Positions 32,205 to 43,120 of a DNA stretch of 64,000 nucleotides are shown here, piece after piece. The notes under the pieces were generated by a model. The model was not told the origin of the DNA and did not search any database. It saw nothing but the letters and a program-made list of their open reading frames with translations. Source of the stretch: Swaminathania salitolerans (GTDB lineage Bacteria > Pseudomonadota > Alphaproteobacteria > Acetobacterales > Acetobacteraceae); NCBI RefSeq assembly GCF_025994315.1, contig NZ_BAQE01000005.1. One strand, written 5' to 3'. A program made the position numbers and the translations under genes. Position 1 is the first letter of the stretch. Each line of letters begins with the position of its first letter.

Positions 32205-33665
32205 ATGCGTGACCTGACGCAGGGATCGGTTGCGCGGCTGCTTGTCGGCATGGCCGGGTTCATCGGCTTCGGGCTGATCGTGCAGACGCTTTACGTTCTG
32301 GTCGATCTCTATTTCGTATCCCAGCTCGGCGGTCGGGCTGTGGCCGGTGTGGCTGCTGGCGGAAGCGTGCTCTTCTGCGCCATGGCGCTCAGCCAGATCA
32401 TCTCGGTCGGGGCCCTGTCCCTCATCGCACAGGCGATCGGCGCCAGGGAGATGGGGCGGACCCAGACCCTGTTCGAGCAGACGCTCGGCATGAGCGTGCT
32501 CGCCTGTCTCCTCACGATCGTCGGGATCCGGACGGCCGGAGACGGTTTCGTGACGTTGCTTTCTGCGGATGAGGAGACGGCGCAGGCGGCACGCCGGTAT
32601 CTGTTTGCCCTCATGCCCTCCCTCGCGCTCCTCTTTCCGAATGCGGCGCTCGGTGCTGCATTGCGGGCCGGGGGAGTGGTCGGCGTGCCGATGCTGATCC
32701 AGTCCGCAACGGTTCTTCTCAATGCCGGTCTGGCGCCGGTTCTCGTCATGGGGTGGGGAACGGGTCATTCATACGGTGTGGCGGGTGCGGGCTATGCGAG
32801 CTCGATCGCAGTCGCGCTCGGGTCTCTTTTCCTCGTCGCTCTGCTCGGACGGCTCGCGCCGCAATTCCGGCTTCGTCTCGCGATGCCTCGCCTGTCCGTA
32901 TGGCGTCAGATCGTCTCGATCGGCCTGCCGGCTTCGGCCGAGTTCTTCGTCATGTTCCTGATCTCGGGCTGCGCCTACTGGGCACTCCGCCGTTTCGGTG
33001 CCGATGCCCAGGCCGGGTTCGGCATAGGATCGCGGGTGATGCAGGCGGTTTTCCTGCCCGCCATGGCCCTCGCCTTTGCTGCAACGCCGATCGCAGCGCA
33101 GAGTGTCGGGGCCGGTCAGGTCGATCGCGTGCGACAGGTCTTTCGTGTGGCAGCCCTGTCAGGGGGTGCCATCATGCTGGCTTTGAGCGCGCTTTGTCAT
33201 CTGCGCCCGGAGCTGATGATCGAATTCTTCACGGACAAGCCCCAGGTTCTCGGATACGCGACCGGATATCTGCGTATCGTGTCCTGGAACTTCGTTGCCG
33301 TAGGACTGGTCTTTACCTGTTCGGCCCTGTTCCAGGGATTGGGCAACACCGTTCCGGCACTGATCAGCACGGCGAGTCGTCTGGTGACATTCGTCCTGCC
33401 GATAGGTCTCCTCGCCAGATGGCCCGGCACCCGTATTGAGGATTACTGGCACGTCTCGAACGTTTCGGCCGTCATACAGGCAGGACTGAGTCTCGTGCTG
33501 TTGAGACGGGCTCTGGGCCGGCTGGGGAAACGGGGACCTGCTCCCGGCCGCGAGGGGGATGTGCCCCCCGCAGAATACCTGGGAGAGTCCTTGGACGAGC
33601 CCCCGGGAGAGCTCCCGTCCGAAAACGGACGGGGGCTGGCGTCTCAGGCTTCGAGTGCTGCCTGA
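32205..33665 (+). CDS. MATE family efflux transporter
   Basis: A 486-residue inner-membrane protein with twelve hydrophobic segments and the MATE pattern (TLYVLVDLYFVSQLGG near residue 27, GALRAGGVVGVP-like loop, and FQGLGNTVPALIST in the second half). It should export cationic drugs or metabolites by ion antiport. GAGGAG lies about 10 bases before the ATG. The last about 40 residues are hydrophilic and Gly/Pro/Glu-rich, and their codons include a stable hairpin and 22 bases of the oppositely oriented etfA, so this tail may be a read-on into terminator sequence. Confidence 0.88.
   Translation: MRDLTQGSVARLLVGMAGFIGFGLIVQTLYVLVDLYFVSQLGGRAVAGVAAGGSVLFCAMALSQIISVGALSLIAQAIGAREMGRTQTLFEQTLGMSVLACLLTIVGIRTAGDGFVTLLSADEETAQAARRYLFALMPSLALLFPNAALGAALRAGGVVGVPMLIQSATVLLNAGLAPVLVMGWGTGHSYGVAGAGYASSIAVALGSLFLVALLGRLAPQFRLRLAMPRLSVWRQIVSIGLPASAEFFVMFLISGCAYWALRRFGADAQAGFGIGSRVMQAVFLPAMALAFAATPIAAQSVGAGQVDRVRQVFRVAALSGGAIMLALSALCHLRPELMIEFFTDKPQVLGYATGYLRIVSWNFVAVGLVFTCSALFQGLGNTVPALISTASRLVTFVLPIGLLARWPGTRIEDYWHVSNVSAVIQAGLSLVLLRRALGRLGKRGPAPGREGDVPPAEYLGESLDEPPGELPSENGRGLASQASSAA
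33610..33637. terminator. Hairpin inside the 3' end of the MATE gene, beyond etfA
   Basis: A 12-bp stem with one G-T pair and an AAAA loop: the core is CCCGTCCG, AAAA, CGGACGGG. It lies 7 bases past the etfA stop on the minus strand and within the last 19 codons of the MATE gene. It can act for etfA or in both directions. T-runs are absent. Confidence 0.5.
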
Positions 33666-34561
33666 AGCTGGGGCAGAACCTCGAACAGATCGCCCACGAG
33701 ACCGTAATCGGCCACACCGAAGATCGGGGCCTCGGGGTCCATGTTGATGGCCACGATCACGCGGCTGTCCTTCATGCCTGCCAGATGCTGGATGGCCCCC
33801 GAGAGACCGACGGCGATATAGAGATCGGGCGCGACGATCTTGCCGGTCTGCCCGACCTGCATCTCGTTCGGGGCAAAACCCGCATCGACCGCAGCCCGAG
33901 AGGCACCGATCGCGGCCCCCAGCCTGTCGGCGATGGGCTCGAGCAGTTTGAAGTTCTCGGCGTCCTTCAGGCCTCGCCCACCCGAAATCACGACGCGCGC
34001 CGTTTCCAGCTCGGGACGATCGGAATGGGTGAGCGCGATCCCGACGAAGCGCGCATCGGGTATCTCGACCGCAGCGGAAACGGACTCGATCGGTGCCGAT
34101 GCCGTCTCGCCCAGCTTCGCCGCCTCGAAATTCGCATTGCGGACGGTCAGCACCTTGATCGCATCGCGTGAACGGACCGTCGCCAGCGCGTTTCCTGCAT
34201 AGATGGGACGGACGAAGGTATCGGCATCGATGATTTCGATCACTTCGGTGATCGGCTGGACATCCAGCAGTCCGGCCGCACGGGGCAGGATATTCTTGCC
34301 ATAGGCGGTCGCGGCGGAAACGATATGGTCGTACTGCGCGGCACGGTCGGCGATCAGCGCAGCGATGCACTCGGCCAGAGGCGGCGTCGAGTCTGCGTGA
34401 AGCACGCGCGTGATGCCCTCGATCCGGGCGGCTTCCTGCGCGCCTTCGGCGCCGACGAGCAGAACGTCCACCGCGCCGAAAACGCGGGCTGCGGCAACGG
34501 CAGAGAGGCTGGCTTTCTTGATGGATGCGCCTTCAGCCTCGATCAGAACCAGAGTCGTCAT
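33644..34561 (-). CDS. etfA: Electron transfer flavoprotein, alpha subunit
   Basis: A 305-residue FAD-binding subunit. The C-terminal domain shows VVISGGRGLKDAENF and the FAD signature region LYIAVGLSGAIQHLAGM and INMDPEAPIFGVADYGLVGD. With EtfB it carries electrons from acyl-CoA and other dehydrogenases to ETF-ubiquinone oxidoreductase, which is encoded just upstream. etfB ends 2 bases before the etfA start, so they are co-translated. The stop codon lies within the end of the convergent MATE gene. Confidence 0.95.
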   Translation of the reverse strand: MTTLVLIEAEGASIKKASLSAVAAARVFGAVDVLLVGAEGAQEAARIEGITRVLHADSTPPLAECIAALIADRAAQYDHIVSAATAYGKNILPRAAGLLDVQPITEVIEIIDADTFVRPIYAGNALATVRSRDAIKVLTVRNANFEAAKLGETASAPIESVSAAVEIPDARFVGIALTHSDRPELETARVVISGGRGLKDAENFKLLEPIADRLGAAIGASRAAVDAGFAPNEMQVGQTGKIVAPDLYIAVGLSGAIQHLAGMKDSRVIVAINMDPEAPIFGVADYGLVGDLFEVLPQLQAALEA

Positions 34562-34563
34562 GT

Positions 34564-35313
34564 TCAGATCACCTTCGCTTCATCGCGCAGCTTGCCGACC
34601 AGCTCGGCCGCGCTTGCCACCTTGATACCCGCCTTGCGCACGGGCGGCTCGATCACGGTCACCGTCTCGAGACGCGGGGCGAGATCGACACCCAGCGTAT
34701 CGGCAGCGATGGTTTCGAGCGGCTTCTTTTTTGCCTTCATGATGTTGGGCATGGTGGCATAGCGCGGCTCGTTCAGGCGCAGATCGGTCGTGACCACGGC
34801 CGGAAGAGCCAGATCGACGGTTTCGAGGCCGCCATCGGCTTCGCGCGTGACGGTGATGCGTCCGTTCTCGACGGAAACCGCACTTGCGAACGTACCCTGC
34901 GGCCAGTCGAGACGGGCGGCAAGGATCTGGCCCGTCGCATTCATGTCGTCGTCGATCGCCTGCTTGCCCATGATGACCAGACCGGGATTCTCGCGATCCA
35001 CGATGGTCTTGAGCAGTTTGGCCACGGCCAGAGGCTCGAGCGCGGCCTCGGTCTGCACGAGAATGGCACGATCTGCCCCCATGGCCATGGCGGTACGCAG
35101 GACGGGCTGCGCCTCGGCCACGCCGATCGTTACCACGACGATCTCGGAGGCTGCGCCTTTCTCGCGGAGCCTGACGGCCTCCTCGACTGCGATTTCGTCG
35201 AACGGATTCATCGACATCTTGACGCCTTGCGTCTCGACGCCGCTGTTATCGGCCTTGACGCGGGGCTTGACGTTGTAATCCACCACCCGCTTGACCGGGA
35301 CCACTATCTTCAT
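34564..35313 (-). CDS. etfB: Electron transfer flavoprotein, beta subunit
   Basis: A 249-residue subunit that binds AMP and completes the ETF heterodimer. Signature parts are the N-terminal MKIVVPVKRVVDYNVKPRV, MNPFDEIAVEEAVRL and the C-terminal region with MPNIMKAKKKPLETI. The start at 35313 is family-typical; a longer in-frame extension to 35352 is not. etfA follows after 2 bases. About 58 bp separate it from the ETF-QO gene upstream, so all three probably form one transcript. Confidence 0.95.
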   Translation of the reverse strand: MKIVVPVKRVVDYNVKPRVKADNSGVETQGVKMSMNPFDEIAVEEAVRLREKGAASEIVVVTIGVAEAQPVLRTAMAMGADRAILVQTEAALEPLAVAKLLKTIVDRENPGLVIMGKQAIDDDMNATGQILAARLDWPQGTFASAVSVENGRITVTREADGGLETVDLALPAVVTTDLRLNEPRYATMPNIMKAKKKPLETIAADTLGVDLAPRLETVTVIEPPVRKAGIKVASAAELVGKLRDEAKVI

Positions 35314-35371
35314 CTGTCTCTCGCCGATCCTGGAAATGTCGACAGGGTTCATACCCTATCGCAATGCAAAA

Positions 35372-37015
35372 TCACATACCGACAGGGTAATTCGGCCCCC
35401 CGCCGCCCTCGGGCACGCACCATTCGATGTTCTGGGTGGGGTCCTTGATGTCGCAGGTCTTGCAATGCACGCAGTTCTGCGCGTTGATCCGCAGGTGCAT
35501 TTCCTTGTCCGCCTCGACAGCCTCATAGACCCCGGCCGGGCAATAACGGCTCTCGGGAGAGCGGTAGAGTCCCCAGTTGACGGCATTCCAGAGAGAAGGA
35601 TCGCGCAGTTTCAGGTGAACGGGCTGATCCTCCTCGTGATTGGTGGCCGAGAGGAAAACGGACGAGTTCAGATCGAAGGTCAGCTTCCCGTCCGGCTTCG
35701 GATAGGCGATGGGCTTCGTCTCGTTCGCGGGTTTGAGCGCGTCGTGATCGGTATGGCGCATATGGAGCGTCCAGGGCGCACGACCGCGGAAGATGACGCT
35801 GTCGATCCCGGCATAAAGCGCGCCCAGTCTGGTGCCCCAGCGGGCAAAGGCGGGCCGGATATTGCGTGCCTCGAACAGTTCCCTGAACAGCCAGGAACCC
35901 TTGAACCGCCGCGTATAGCTCGTGGCCTTGTCCGGCCCTTCGGAGCCGAGCGCTTCCGCGACGGCTTCCGCCGCCAGCATCCCGGATTTCATGGCCGTAT
36001 GCGTGCCCTTTATCTTGGGCATGTTCAGGAAGCCCGCGGAATCCCCCGCGAGAACCCCACCGGGAAAGGAGAGCCGCGGGAGAGACTGAAGCCCCCCTTC
36101 TGACAGCGCCCGGGCGCCGTAGATCAGACGGCGACCGCCCTCGAGATGTTTCGCGAATTCGGGATGGGTCTTGACGCGCTGCATCTCCTGGAACGGCGAG
36201 AGCCAGCTATTGTCGTAATCGAGCCCGGTCACGAAGCCGTAGGAGACGAGATTCTCGCCGAAATGATAGAGCCAGGCGCCGCCATAGGTACCGTTGTCGA
36301 GCGGCCAGCCGAAGCTGTGCTGAACGAAACCCGGTCTGTGGTTCTCTGCCGGTATTTCCCAGACTTCCTTGATGCCCAGACCGTAGGTCTGCGGATCGAC
36401 GCCCTGACGCAGGTCGAAATGTTTCATCACGCGCTGGCTGACGGAGCCGCGCGCGCCCTCGCTCAGAATGGTCTGTCTTGCGCGCAGGATCATGCCGGGC
36501 GCGAAATTCGGCCCATGTTCGCCCGTGCGCGTGACGCCCATATCGCCGGTAATCACGCCGCAGAGGCGGCCGTTCTCGATGAAGGGCTCGGCAGCGGCGA
36601 AGCCGGGATAGATCTCGATTCCCATCTCCTCGGCCTGCGCCCCGAGCCAGCGACAGAGCGCGCCGAGAGACACGACATAATTGCCGTGATTGGCCATGGC
36701 GGGCATGAGACGATCGATGAAGGGGATGGAGAAACCGCGCTTCCCGGTGAGGAAGAGAATCTTTTCTCCGGTGACGGGCGTGTTCAGCGGCGCATTGCGC
36801 TCGCGCCAGTCGGGCAGGAGTTCGGCGAGCGCACGCGGCTCGATGACCGCGCCGGAAACGATATGCGCGCCGATCTCGCTGCCTTTTTCCACAAGACAGA
36901 TCGTTGCGTCAGGCAGGAGCTGGCGCAGGCGGATCGCCGCGGACAGGCCGGCTGGGCCACCGCCGACGATCAGCACGTCGAATTCCATTTCCTCGCGTTC
37001 GATTTCCGTGCTCAT
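35372..37015 (-). CDS. Electron transfer flavoprotein-ubiquinone oxidoreductase
   Basis: A 547-residue membrane-associated flavo-iron-sulfur enzyme. The N-terminal FAD-binding motif is VGGGPAGLSAAIRL (about residues 17-30); the C-terminal ferredoxin-like domain carries the 4Fe-4S ligands in CPAGVY and NCVHCKTCDIKDPTQNI. It passes electrons from reduced ETF to ubiquinone in the inner membrane. Located directly upstream of etfB-etfA on the same strand, so the cell has a complete ETF pathway in one locus. trmB ends 23 bp upstream of its start on the same strand. Confidence 0.95.
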   Translation of the reverse strand: MSTEIEREEMEFDVLIVGGGPAGLSAAIRLRQLLPDATICLVEKGSEIGAHIVSGAVIEPRALAELLPDWRERNAPLNTPVTGEKILFLTGKRGFSIPFIDRLMPAMANHGNYVVSLGALCRWLGAQAEEMGIEIYPGFAAAEPFIENGRLCGVITGDMGVTRTGEHGPNFAPGMILRARQTILSEGARGSVSQRVMKHFDLRQGVDPQTYGLGIKEVWEIPAENHRPGFVQHSFGWPLDNGTYGGAWLYHFGENLVSYGFVTGLDYDNSWLSPFQEMQRVKTHPEFAKHLEGGRRLIYGARALSEGGLQSLPRLSFPGGVLAGDSAGFLNMPKIKGTHTAMKSGMLAAEAVAEALGSEGPDKATSYTRRFKGSWLFRELFEARNIRPAFARWGTRLGALYAGIDSVIFRGRAPWTLHMRHTDHDALKPANETKPIAYPKPDGKLTFDLNSSVFLSATNHEEDQPVHLKLRDPSLWNAVNWGLYRSPESRYCPAGVYEAVEADKEMHLRINAQNCVHCKTCDIKDPTQNIEWCVPEGGGGPNYPVGM

Positions 37016-37038
37016 TCGGGCTCCGATCGATCTTGGGA

Positions 37039-37812
37039 TCAGCCAGCGCGCCGCGTGAACGTCCAGTAGAACGGTACGCGGCCCTCGCGATAGGCCTTGG
37101 CTTCATAGCGTGTGGGCGACCAGCCCACGGGACGTTCGCCCCTGACAGGGGGCGGTGCGTCGAAGAGATCCTGGGCGCCCATGATCTCGAACACCCAGTC
37201 CTGATAGACCGGATGATCGCTGGCGACGCGCCAGAGGGCGCCCGGCTTCAGCAGGCGGGCCAGTTCACGGATGTTTTCCGGGTGGATGAAGCGCCGCTTG
37301 GCGTGACGCGCTTTCGGCCATGGATCGGGAAACATCAGATAGGCGCGATCGAGGCAGCCATCGGGCAGCGCCTTGAGAAGCTGACGCGCATCGTCCGGCC
37401 AGATACGGAAATGATCCGGCGGCTGAACCGTCTCTTCTTCCCCTTCCGGCACGAGGCGCGACATCAGGGAGCAAAGCCCGTTCTCGAATACCTCGGAGGC
37501 GATATAGCCGATCTCCGGGTTGCGTCGTGCCTGATCGAGCGCATGCTCGCCACCGCCGAACCCGATCTCGAGCCAGACGCCCTGGACGGGCGCGCCGGTA
37601 AAGGCGGCCTGCGGGGTGGCGGCCTGGTCGGGATTCAGGCGGAATCTTGGCAGCGCCTCATCGAGAAGGCGCTGCTGGCGGGCACGCAGGGGATGCCCGC
37701 GCTGGCGGCCGTAAAGCCGCTCAGGCTGGGATTTGAGTGCAGTGTCGGACAGGATGGGCCTCAGCGATTCAGGGCGCTGTGCAGACCCGGAACCAGATCC
37801 GTCTGCTCCCAC
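37039..37812 (-). CDS. trmB: tRNA (guanine-N7-)-methyltransferase TrmB
   Basis: A 257-residue SAM-dependent enzyme that makes m7G46 in tRNA. The SAM-binding motif is EIGFGGGEHAL; LMFPDPWPKARHAKRRF is the catalytic and tRNA-binding block. The only family-length start is a GTG at 37812 without a visible ribosome binding site; it overlaps metK by 52 bases. A shorter start would have to be a CTG or other rare codon after the metK stop, so the true N-terminus is unsure. Being coupled to metK, which makes its methyl donor, is sensible. Confidence 0.88.
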   Translation of the reverse strand: MGADGSGSGSAQRPESLRPILSDTALKSQPERLYGRQRGHPLRARQQRLLDEALPRFRLNPDQAATPQAAFTGAPVQGVWLEIGFGGGEHALDQARRNPEIGYIASEVFENGLCSLMSRLVPEGEEETVQPPDHFRIWPDDARQLLKALPDGCLDRAYLMFPDPWPKARHAKRRFIHPENIRELARLLKPGALWRVASDHPVYQDWVFEIMGAQDLFDAPPPVRGERPVGWSPTRYEAKAYREGRVPFYWTFTRRAG

Positions 37813-38948
37813 GTGAAATTGTCCAGAGCCGGATCGGGCACGCGGCCGAAATGGCCATAGGCCGAGCTCGGCACATAGATCGGACGGTTCAGGCGCAGAT
37901 GCTTGCGGATGCCGCGCGGCGACAGATCGACCATCTCGTTCAGCAGCTTGCCGAGACGCGCTTCGTCGATATCCTTGCCCGTGCCGTCGAGATCGACATA
38001 GACCGAAAGCGGCTTGGAGACGCCGATGGCATAGCTGAGCTGGATGGTGCAGCGATCAGCCAGACCGGCAGCGACCACGTTCTTGGCCAGATAACGTGCG
38101 GCATAGGCTGCCGAACGGTCCACCTTGGTGGGGTCCTTGCCCGAGAAGGCGCCGCCGCCATGAGGTGCCGCACCGCCATAGGTGTCGACGATGATCTTGC
38201 GACCGGTCAGGCCCGCATCGCCATCGGGACCGCCGATCACGAAGTTACCCGTCGGATTGACGTAGAATTCCTCTTCCGGGCACATCCAGCCTTCGGGCAG
38301 GATATCGCGGACCACTTCGCGCAGCATTTCGCGAATGGTGTTCTGGCGCATGCCTTCGATATGCTGCGTCGAGATCACGACCGAGGTTGCGCCAACGGGC
38401 TTGCCATCGACATAGCGCAGCGTGACCTGGCTTTTCGCGTCCGGCAGCAGGCCGACGCCCAGAGCATGGCCGCTCTTGCGGTAGTCACGAACCTTCTCGA
38501 GGATCGACTGCGCATAGAAGAGCGGGGCCGGCATGAGATGTTCGGTCTCGCGGGTGGCGAAGCCGAACATGATGCCCTGATCGCCCGCGCCTTCGTCCTT
38601 TTCGCCCGCGCTATCCACACCGACGGCGATGTCGGCGGATTGTGCATGGAGGAGCGAGGTGATCTCGGCGGTCTTCCAGGAGAAACCGTCCTGATCGTAT
38701 CCGATATCCCTGATGGCGTCGCGCGCGCGCTCGATCAGCAGCTCCGGTGTGACCGATACAGGACCGCGAACCTCGCCGGCCAGAACGACACGATTGGTCG
38801 TGCAGAGCGTTTCGCACGCAACACGGGCTTCCGGATCGGCCTCGAGATAGGCGTCGAGGACCGTATCGCTGATACGATCGGACACCTTGTCCGGGTGACC
38901 TTCAGAAACGGATTCCGATGTGAAGAGAAAATCGCCGTAGTTACGCAC
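37761..38948 (-). CDS. metK: S-adenosylmethionine synthase MetK
   Basis: A 395-residue enzyme that makes SAM from methionine and ATP. Signatures are the N-terminal FTSESVSEGHPDKVSDRISD and the GGGAFSGKDPTKVDRSAAY phosphate-binding block. It starts with GTG at 38948, with GAGG about 8 bases upstream. The 118-bp gap to dapB contains a candidate sigma70 promoter; I did not see a recognisable SAM riboswitch fold there. trmB begins inside its 3' end. Confidence 0.96.
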   Translation of the reverse strand: MRNYGDFLFTSESVSEGHPDKVSDRISDTVLDAYLEADPEARVACETLCTTNRVVLAGEVRGPVSVTPELLIERARDAIRDIGYDQDGFSWKTAEITSLLHAQSADIAVGVDSAGEKDEGAGDQGIMFGFATRETEHLMPAPLFYAQSILEKVRDYRKSGHALGVGLLPDAKSQVTLRYVDGKPVGATSVVISTQHIEGMRQNTIREMLREVVRDILPEGWMCPEEEFYVNPTGNFVIGGPDGDAGLTGRKIIVDTYGGAAPHGGGAFSGKDPTKVDRSAAYAARYLAKNVVAAGLADRCTIQLSYAIGVSKPLSVYVDLDGTGKDIDEARLGKLLNEMVDLSPRGIRKHLRLNRPIYVPSSAYGHFGRVPDPALDNFTWEQTDLVPGLHSALNR

Positions 38949-39031
38949 TCAGGGACCTCGCAGGGAATGAGTGAAAGAATAAGGCAGCGGACGCGCGACA
39001 GCCTGCGCCCGTACCGCAAGAGAGGGTCGTC

Positions 39032-39059
39032 CTTAGAGGCAAGATACGGCGAGGGTCAA
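39032..39059 (-). promoter_or_regulatory. Candidate sigma70-type promoter for metK
   Basis: On the minus strand TTGACC (39059-39054) is followed after 16 bases by TCTAAG (39037-39032). The spacing and the strong -35 fit a housekeeping promoter about 84 bp before the metK start; the -10 matches only 4 of 6. Confidence 0.35.
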
Positions 39060-39066
39060 GAGTTTG

Positions 39067-39834
39067 TTATGATTTAGGCGCCTGGCTCCCGAAGACCATC
39101 GCCATGTCGTAGAGCCCCGCCGATCGGCCGTACAGCCAGTAAGCCGCCTTGAGCGCTCCTTGCGCGAAGACCCGCCTGTCGAAGGCGCGATGCGACAAGG
39201 TGATCTGCTCGGTATCCGATGTCAGGATCAGGCTGTGCTCTCCCACGATCTGTCCCGCGCGCAGGGAGGCGAACCCGATCGCGCCCTCGCCGCGCAGCCC
39301 CGAGCGATCGGTCTCGGCGATCCCGGCCAGGGCGGCACCGCGCCCGCGCGCCACATGCTCGCCAATGGCCAGAGCCGTGCCGGAAGGGGCGTCGCGTTTC
39401 TGGCGGTGATGGGTTTCCAGGATCTCGGCATCGTATTCGCTTGCGGGCAGGGCTGCGCCGAGCTGACGGGCCAGATCGAGCATCATGGTCAGACCCGGCG
39501 CGAAATTGGCGGCGCGAAGCACGGGAATGACTGCCGAGGCCCGTTCGATCGCGTCTTCGGCAGCGGCATCGAACCCGGTCGTGCCGATCACCCAGGCACA
39601 ACCCGCACTGCTGAATGCCCGGGCATTGGCACAGGTGGCATCCGGGCTGCTGACATCGATCACGACATCGCTGCACGCTGCGAGTTCGGACGGATCCGTC
39701 ACGATGCGGCGCGATGGATCGGCCTTGCGGGCCAGACCGCCCGAGAGAATACCGGGAGCTGAGGCCGTGTTTTCGAGCTCGGCCGCACAGAGCGCGCCGA
39801 GGCGGCCTGTGATGCCCGCAATACCGATGCGCAT
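39067..39834 (-). CDS. dapB: 4-hydroxy-tetrahydrodipicolinate reductase DapB
   Basis: A 255-residue NAD(P)H-dependent enzyme of lysine and diaminopimelate synthesis. The N-terminal nucleotide-binding motif is GIAGITGRLG; the signature HHRQKRDAPSGTA (about residues 145-157) contains the catalytic His pair and substrate-binding Lys. It starts 4 bases after the dnaJ stop, so it is part of the chaperone transcript, an order known in other alphaproteobacteria. Confidence 0.95.
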   Translation of the reverse strand: MRIGIAGITGRLGALCAAELENTASAPGILSGGLARKADPSRRIVTDPSELAACSDVVIDVSSPDATCANARAFSSAGCAWVIGTTGFDAAAEDAIERASAVIPVLRAANFAPGLTMMLDLARQLGAALPASEYDAEILETHHRQKRDAPSGTALAIGEHVARGRGAALAGIAETDRSGLRGEGAIGFASLRAGQIVGEHSLILTSDTEQITLSHRAFDRRVFAQGALKAAYWLYGRSAGLYDMAMVFGSQAPKS

Positions 39835-39838
39835 CCTG

Positions 39839-40984
39839 TCATTTCCCTTCGAAGAAGTCGCGGACCTTGGCGAAGAAGCCGGTATGTTCGGGATTGGCCT
39901 TTTCCTGATCCTGCGCCTCTCCCGCCTCCGTCTCGAACTCCTCCAGAAGCTCCTTCTGGCGCTTGCTCAGATGATGCGGCGTTTCCACGGCGACCTGGAT
40001 ATACATGTCGCCACGGGCACTCGAGCGCAGAACCGAGAAGCCCCGACCGCGCAGACGGAAATTCTCGCCGGTCTGGGTCCCCGCGGGGATCCTGACCTTG
40101 GCCCGGCTGCTATCGATGACCGGAACCTCGATCTCCGTTCCCAGAGCGGCCTGGGTCATGCGCAGCGGCACACGGCAATAGATATTGGCGCCGTCACGCT
40201 GGAAGATCTCGCTGCTGCCGACTGCGACATGAACATAGAGGTCGCCCGGTTGTACGCCATTGCCGCCCGCTTCGCCCTCACCCGTGACGCGGATACGGGT
40301 GCCGTCCTCCACCCCGGCCGGAATGGCGATATCGAGGGTGCGGGTCTGTTCCGTCGTGCCCGAACCGCGGCACGTCTTGCACGGATTGCGCACGACCTTG
40401 CCCGAGCCGTGACAGGTCGGACAGGGACGTTCGACCAGAAAGAATCCCTGCTGGGCGCGAACCGCGCCCGCACCGTGACAGGTCGGGCAGGTCGTGTCGC
40501 CGGGGTTGCTCTCCGCCGAACCCGAACCGTGGCAGTCCTCGCAGGTGACGCGCGTACGGATCTCGACCGGCTTCTTCACGCCGGTGAACGCCTCGCTCAG
40601 GGAGATCTCGACCTGGACCTGGATGTCATTGCCCGTGCGACGGCGCCCGCCACCGCGGCGGCCGCCCATCATGTCGCCGAACATCTCGAAGATATCGTCG
40701 AGTCCCCCGCCGCCGAAGCCACCGAAGCCGCCGCCCATGCCGCCCATGCCGCCATTCTCGAAGGCAGCATGACCGAAGCGGTCATAGGCGGCACGTTTCT
40801 GCTCGTCCTTCAGGACGTCATATGCCTCGTTGATCTCCTTGAACTTGTGCTCTGCCGTTTCATCCCCCGGATTGCGGTCGGGATGATAGCGCATCGCCTG
40901 CTTGCGATAGGCTTTCTTGAGTTCGTCGGCAGAGGCGGTCCGGGAGACTTCGAGAACGGCGTAGAAATCGATTTTGGTGGCCAT
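39839..40984 (-). CDS. dnaJ: Chaperone protein DnaJ
   Basis: A 381-residue Hsp40 co-chaperone. The J domain covers residues 1-70 with the HPD motif; a Gly/Phe-rich linker of GGMGGMGGGFGGFGGG type follows; the zinc-binding domain has four CxxCxGxG units (CEDCHGSG, CPTCHGAG, CPTCHGSG, CKTCRGSG); the C-terminal substrate-binding domains complete it. It stimulates DnaK ATPase and delivers substrates. dnaK lies upstream, separated by 231 bp with a hairpin and two tandem-repeat tracts. GAGGA precedes the ATG. Confidence 0.96.
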   Translation of the reverse strand: MATKIDFYAVLEVSRTASADELKKAYRKQAMRYHPDRNPGDETAEHKFKEINEAYDVLKDEQKRAAYDRFGHAAFENGGMGGMGGGFGGFGGGGLDDIFEMFGDMMGGRRGGGRRRTGNDIQVQVEISLSEAFTGVKKPVEIRTRVTCEDCHGSGSAESNPGDTTCPTCHGAGAVRAQQGFFLVERPCPTCHGSGKVVRNPCKTCRGSGTTEQTRTLDIAIPAGVEDGTRIRVTGEGEAGGNGVQPGDLYVHVAVGSSEIFQRDGANIYCRVPLRMTQAALGTEIEVPVIDSSRAKVRIPAGTQTGENFRLRGRGFSVLRSSARGDMYIQVAVETPHHLSKRQKELLEEFETEAGEAQDQEKANPEHTGFFAKVRDFFEGK

Positions 40985-40994
40985 GGGAGTCCTC

Positions 40995-41047
40995 GTCAGG
41001 AGATCCGGGGTCAGGAGATCCGGAGTCTGGAGATTCGGGGGTCAGGA
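40995..41047. repeat. 15-bp tandem repeat in the dnaK-dnaJ interval
   Basis: Three units of GTCAGGAGATCCGGG type (40995-41009, 41010-41024, and a degenerate 41025-41039) plus the start of a fourth at 41041. On the dnaJ coding strand each unit contains GGATCTCC, so the tract ends just before the dnaJ ribosome binding site. Confidence 0.8.
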
Positions 41048-41075
41048 TGGGGGTGCCACGCGCCGTCGCCACTGA

Positions 41076-41111
41076 CGGGCGGGTAAGGTTCGGGCGGGTA
41101 AGGTTCGGGCG
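41076..41111. repeat. Second 15-bp tandem repeat in the dnaK-dnaJ interval
   Basis: CGGGCGGGTAAGGTT is repeated twice exactly (41076-41090, 41091-41105) and followed by the first 6 bases of a third unit. Unit sequence differs from the nearby repeat but the period is the same. Confidence 0.8.
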
Positions 41112-41131
41112 AGCGGAGCAGAACGGCGAAA

Positions 41132-41161
41132 CGCCCGCCCTTCCCTGAGGAAGGACGGGCG
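41132..41161 (-). terminator. dnaK 3' hairpin (terminator or attenuator)
   Basis: On the minus strand CGCCCGTCCTTCC pairs with GGAAGGGCGGGCG around loop TCAG, a 13-bp stem with one G-T pair, followed by TTTCG. It starts 55 bases after the dnaK stop and would lower dnaJ-dapB expression relative to dnaK. Confidence 0.65.
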
Positions 41162-41215
41162 CCACGAGCAATCAGCCTCGGGAAGGGGCGGGAGACCGCC
41201 CCTGCCTTCGGGAGA

Positions 41216-43120
<1,905 letters not shown>

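Noticed and set aside
38949..39066. SAM riboswitch before metK
   Set aside because: I looked for SAM-II and SAM/SAH-like cores in the 118-bp leader and saw no convincing pseudoknot elements; a covariance-model search would decide.
40995..41111. CRISPR-like array
   Set aside because: Repeat units are 15 bp and directly adjacent without spacers, so they are simple tandem repeats; no cas genes are nearby.
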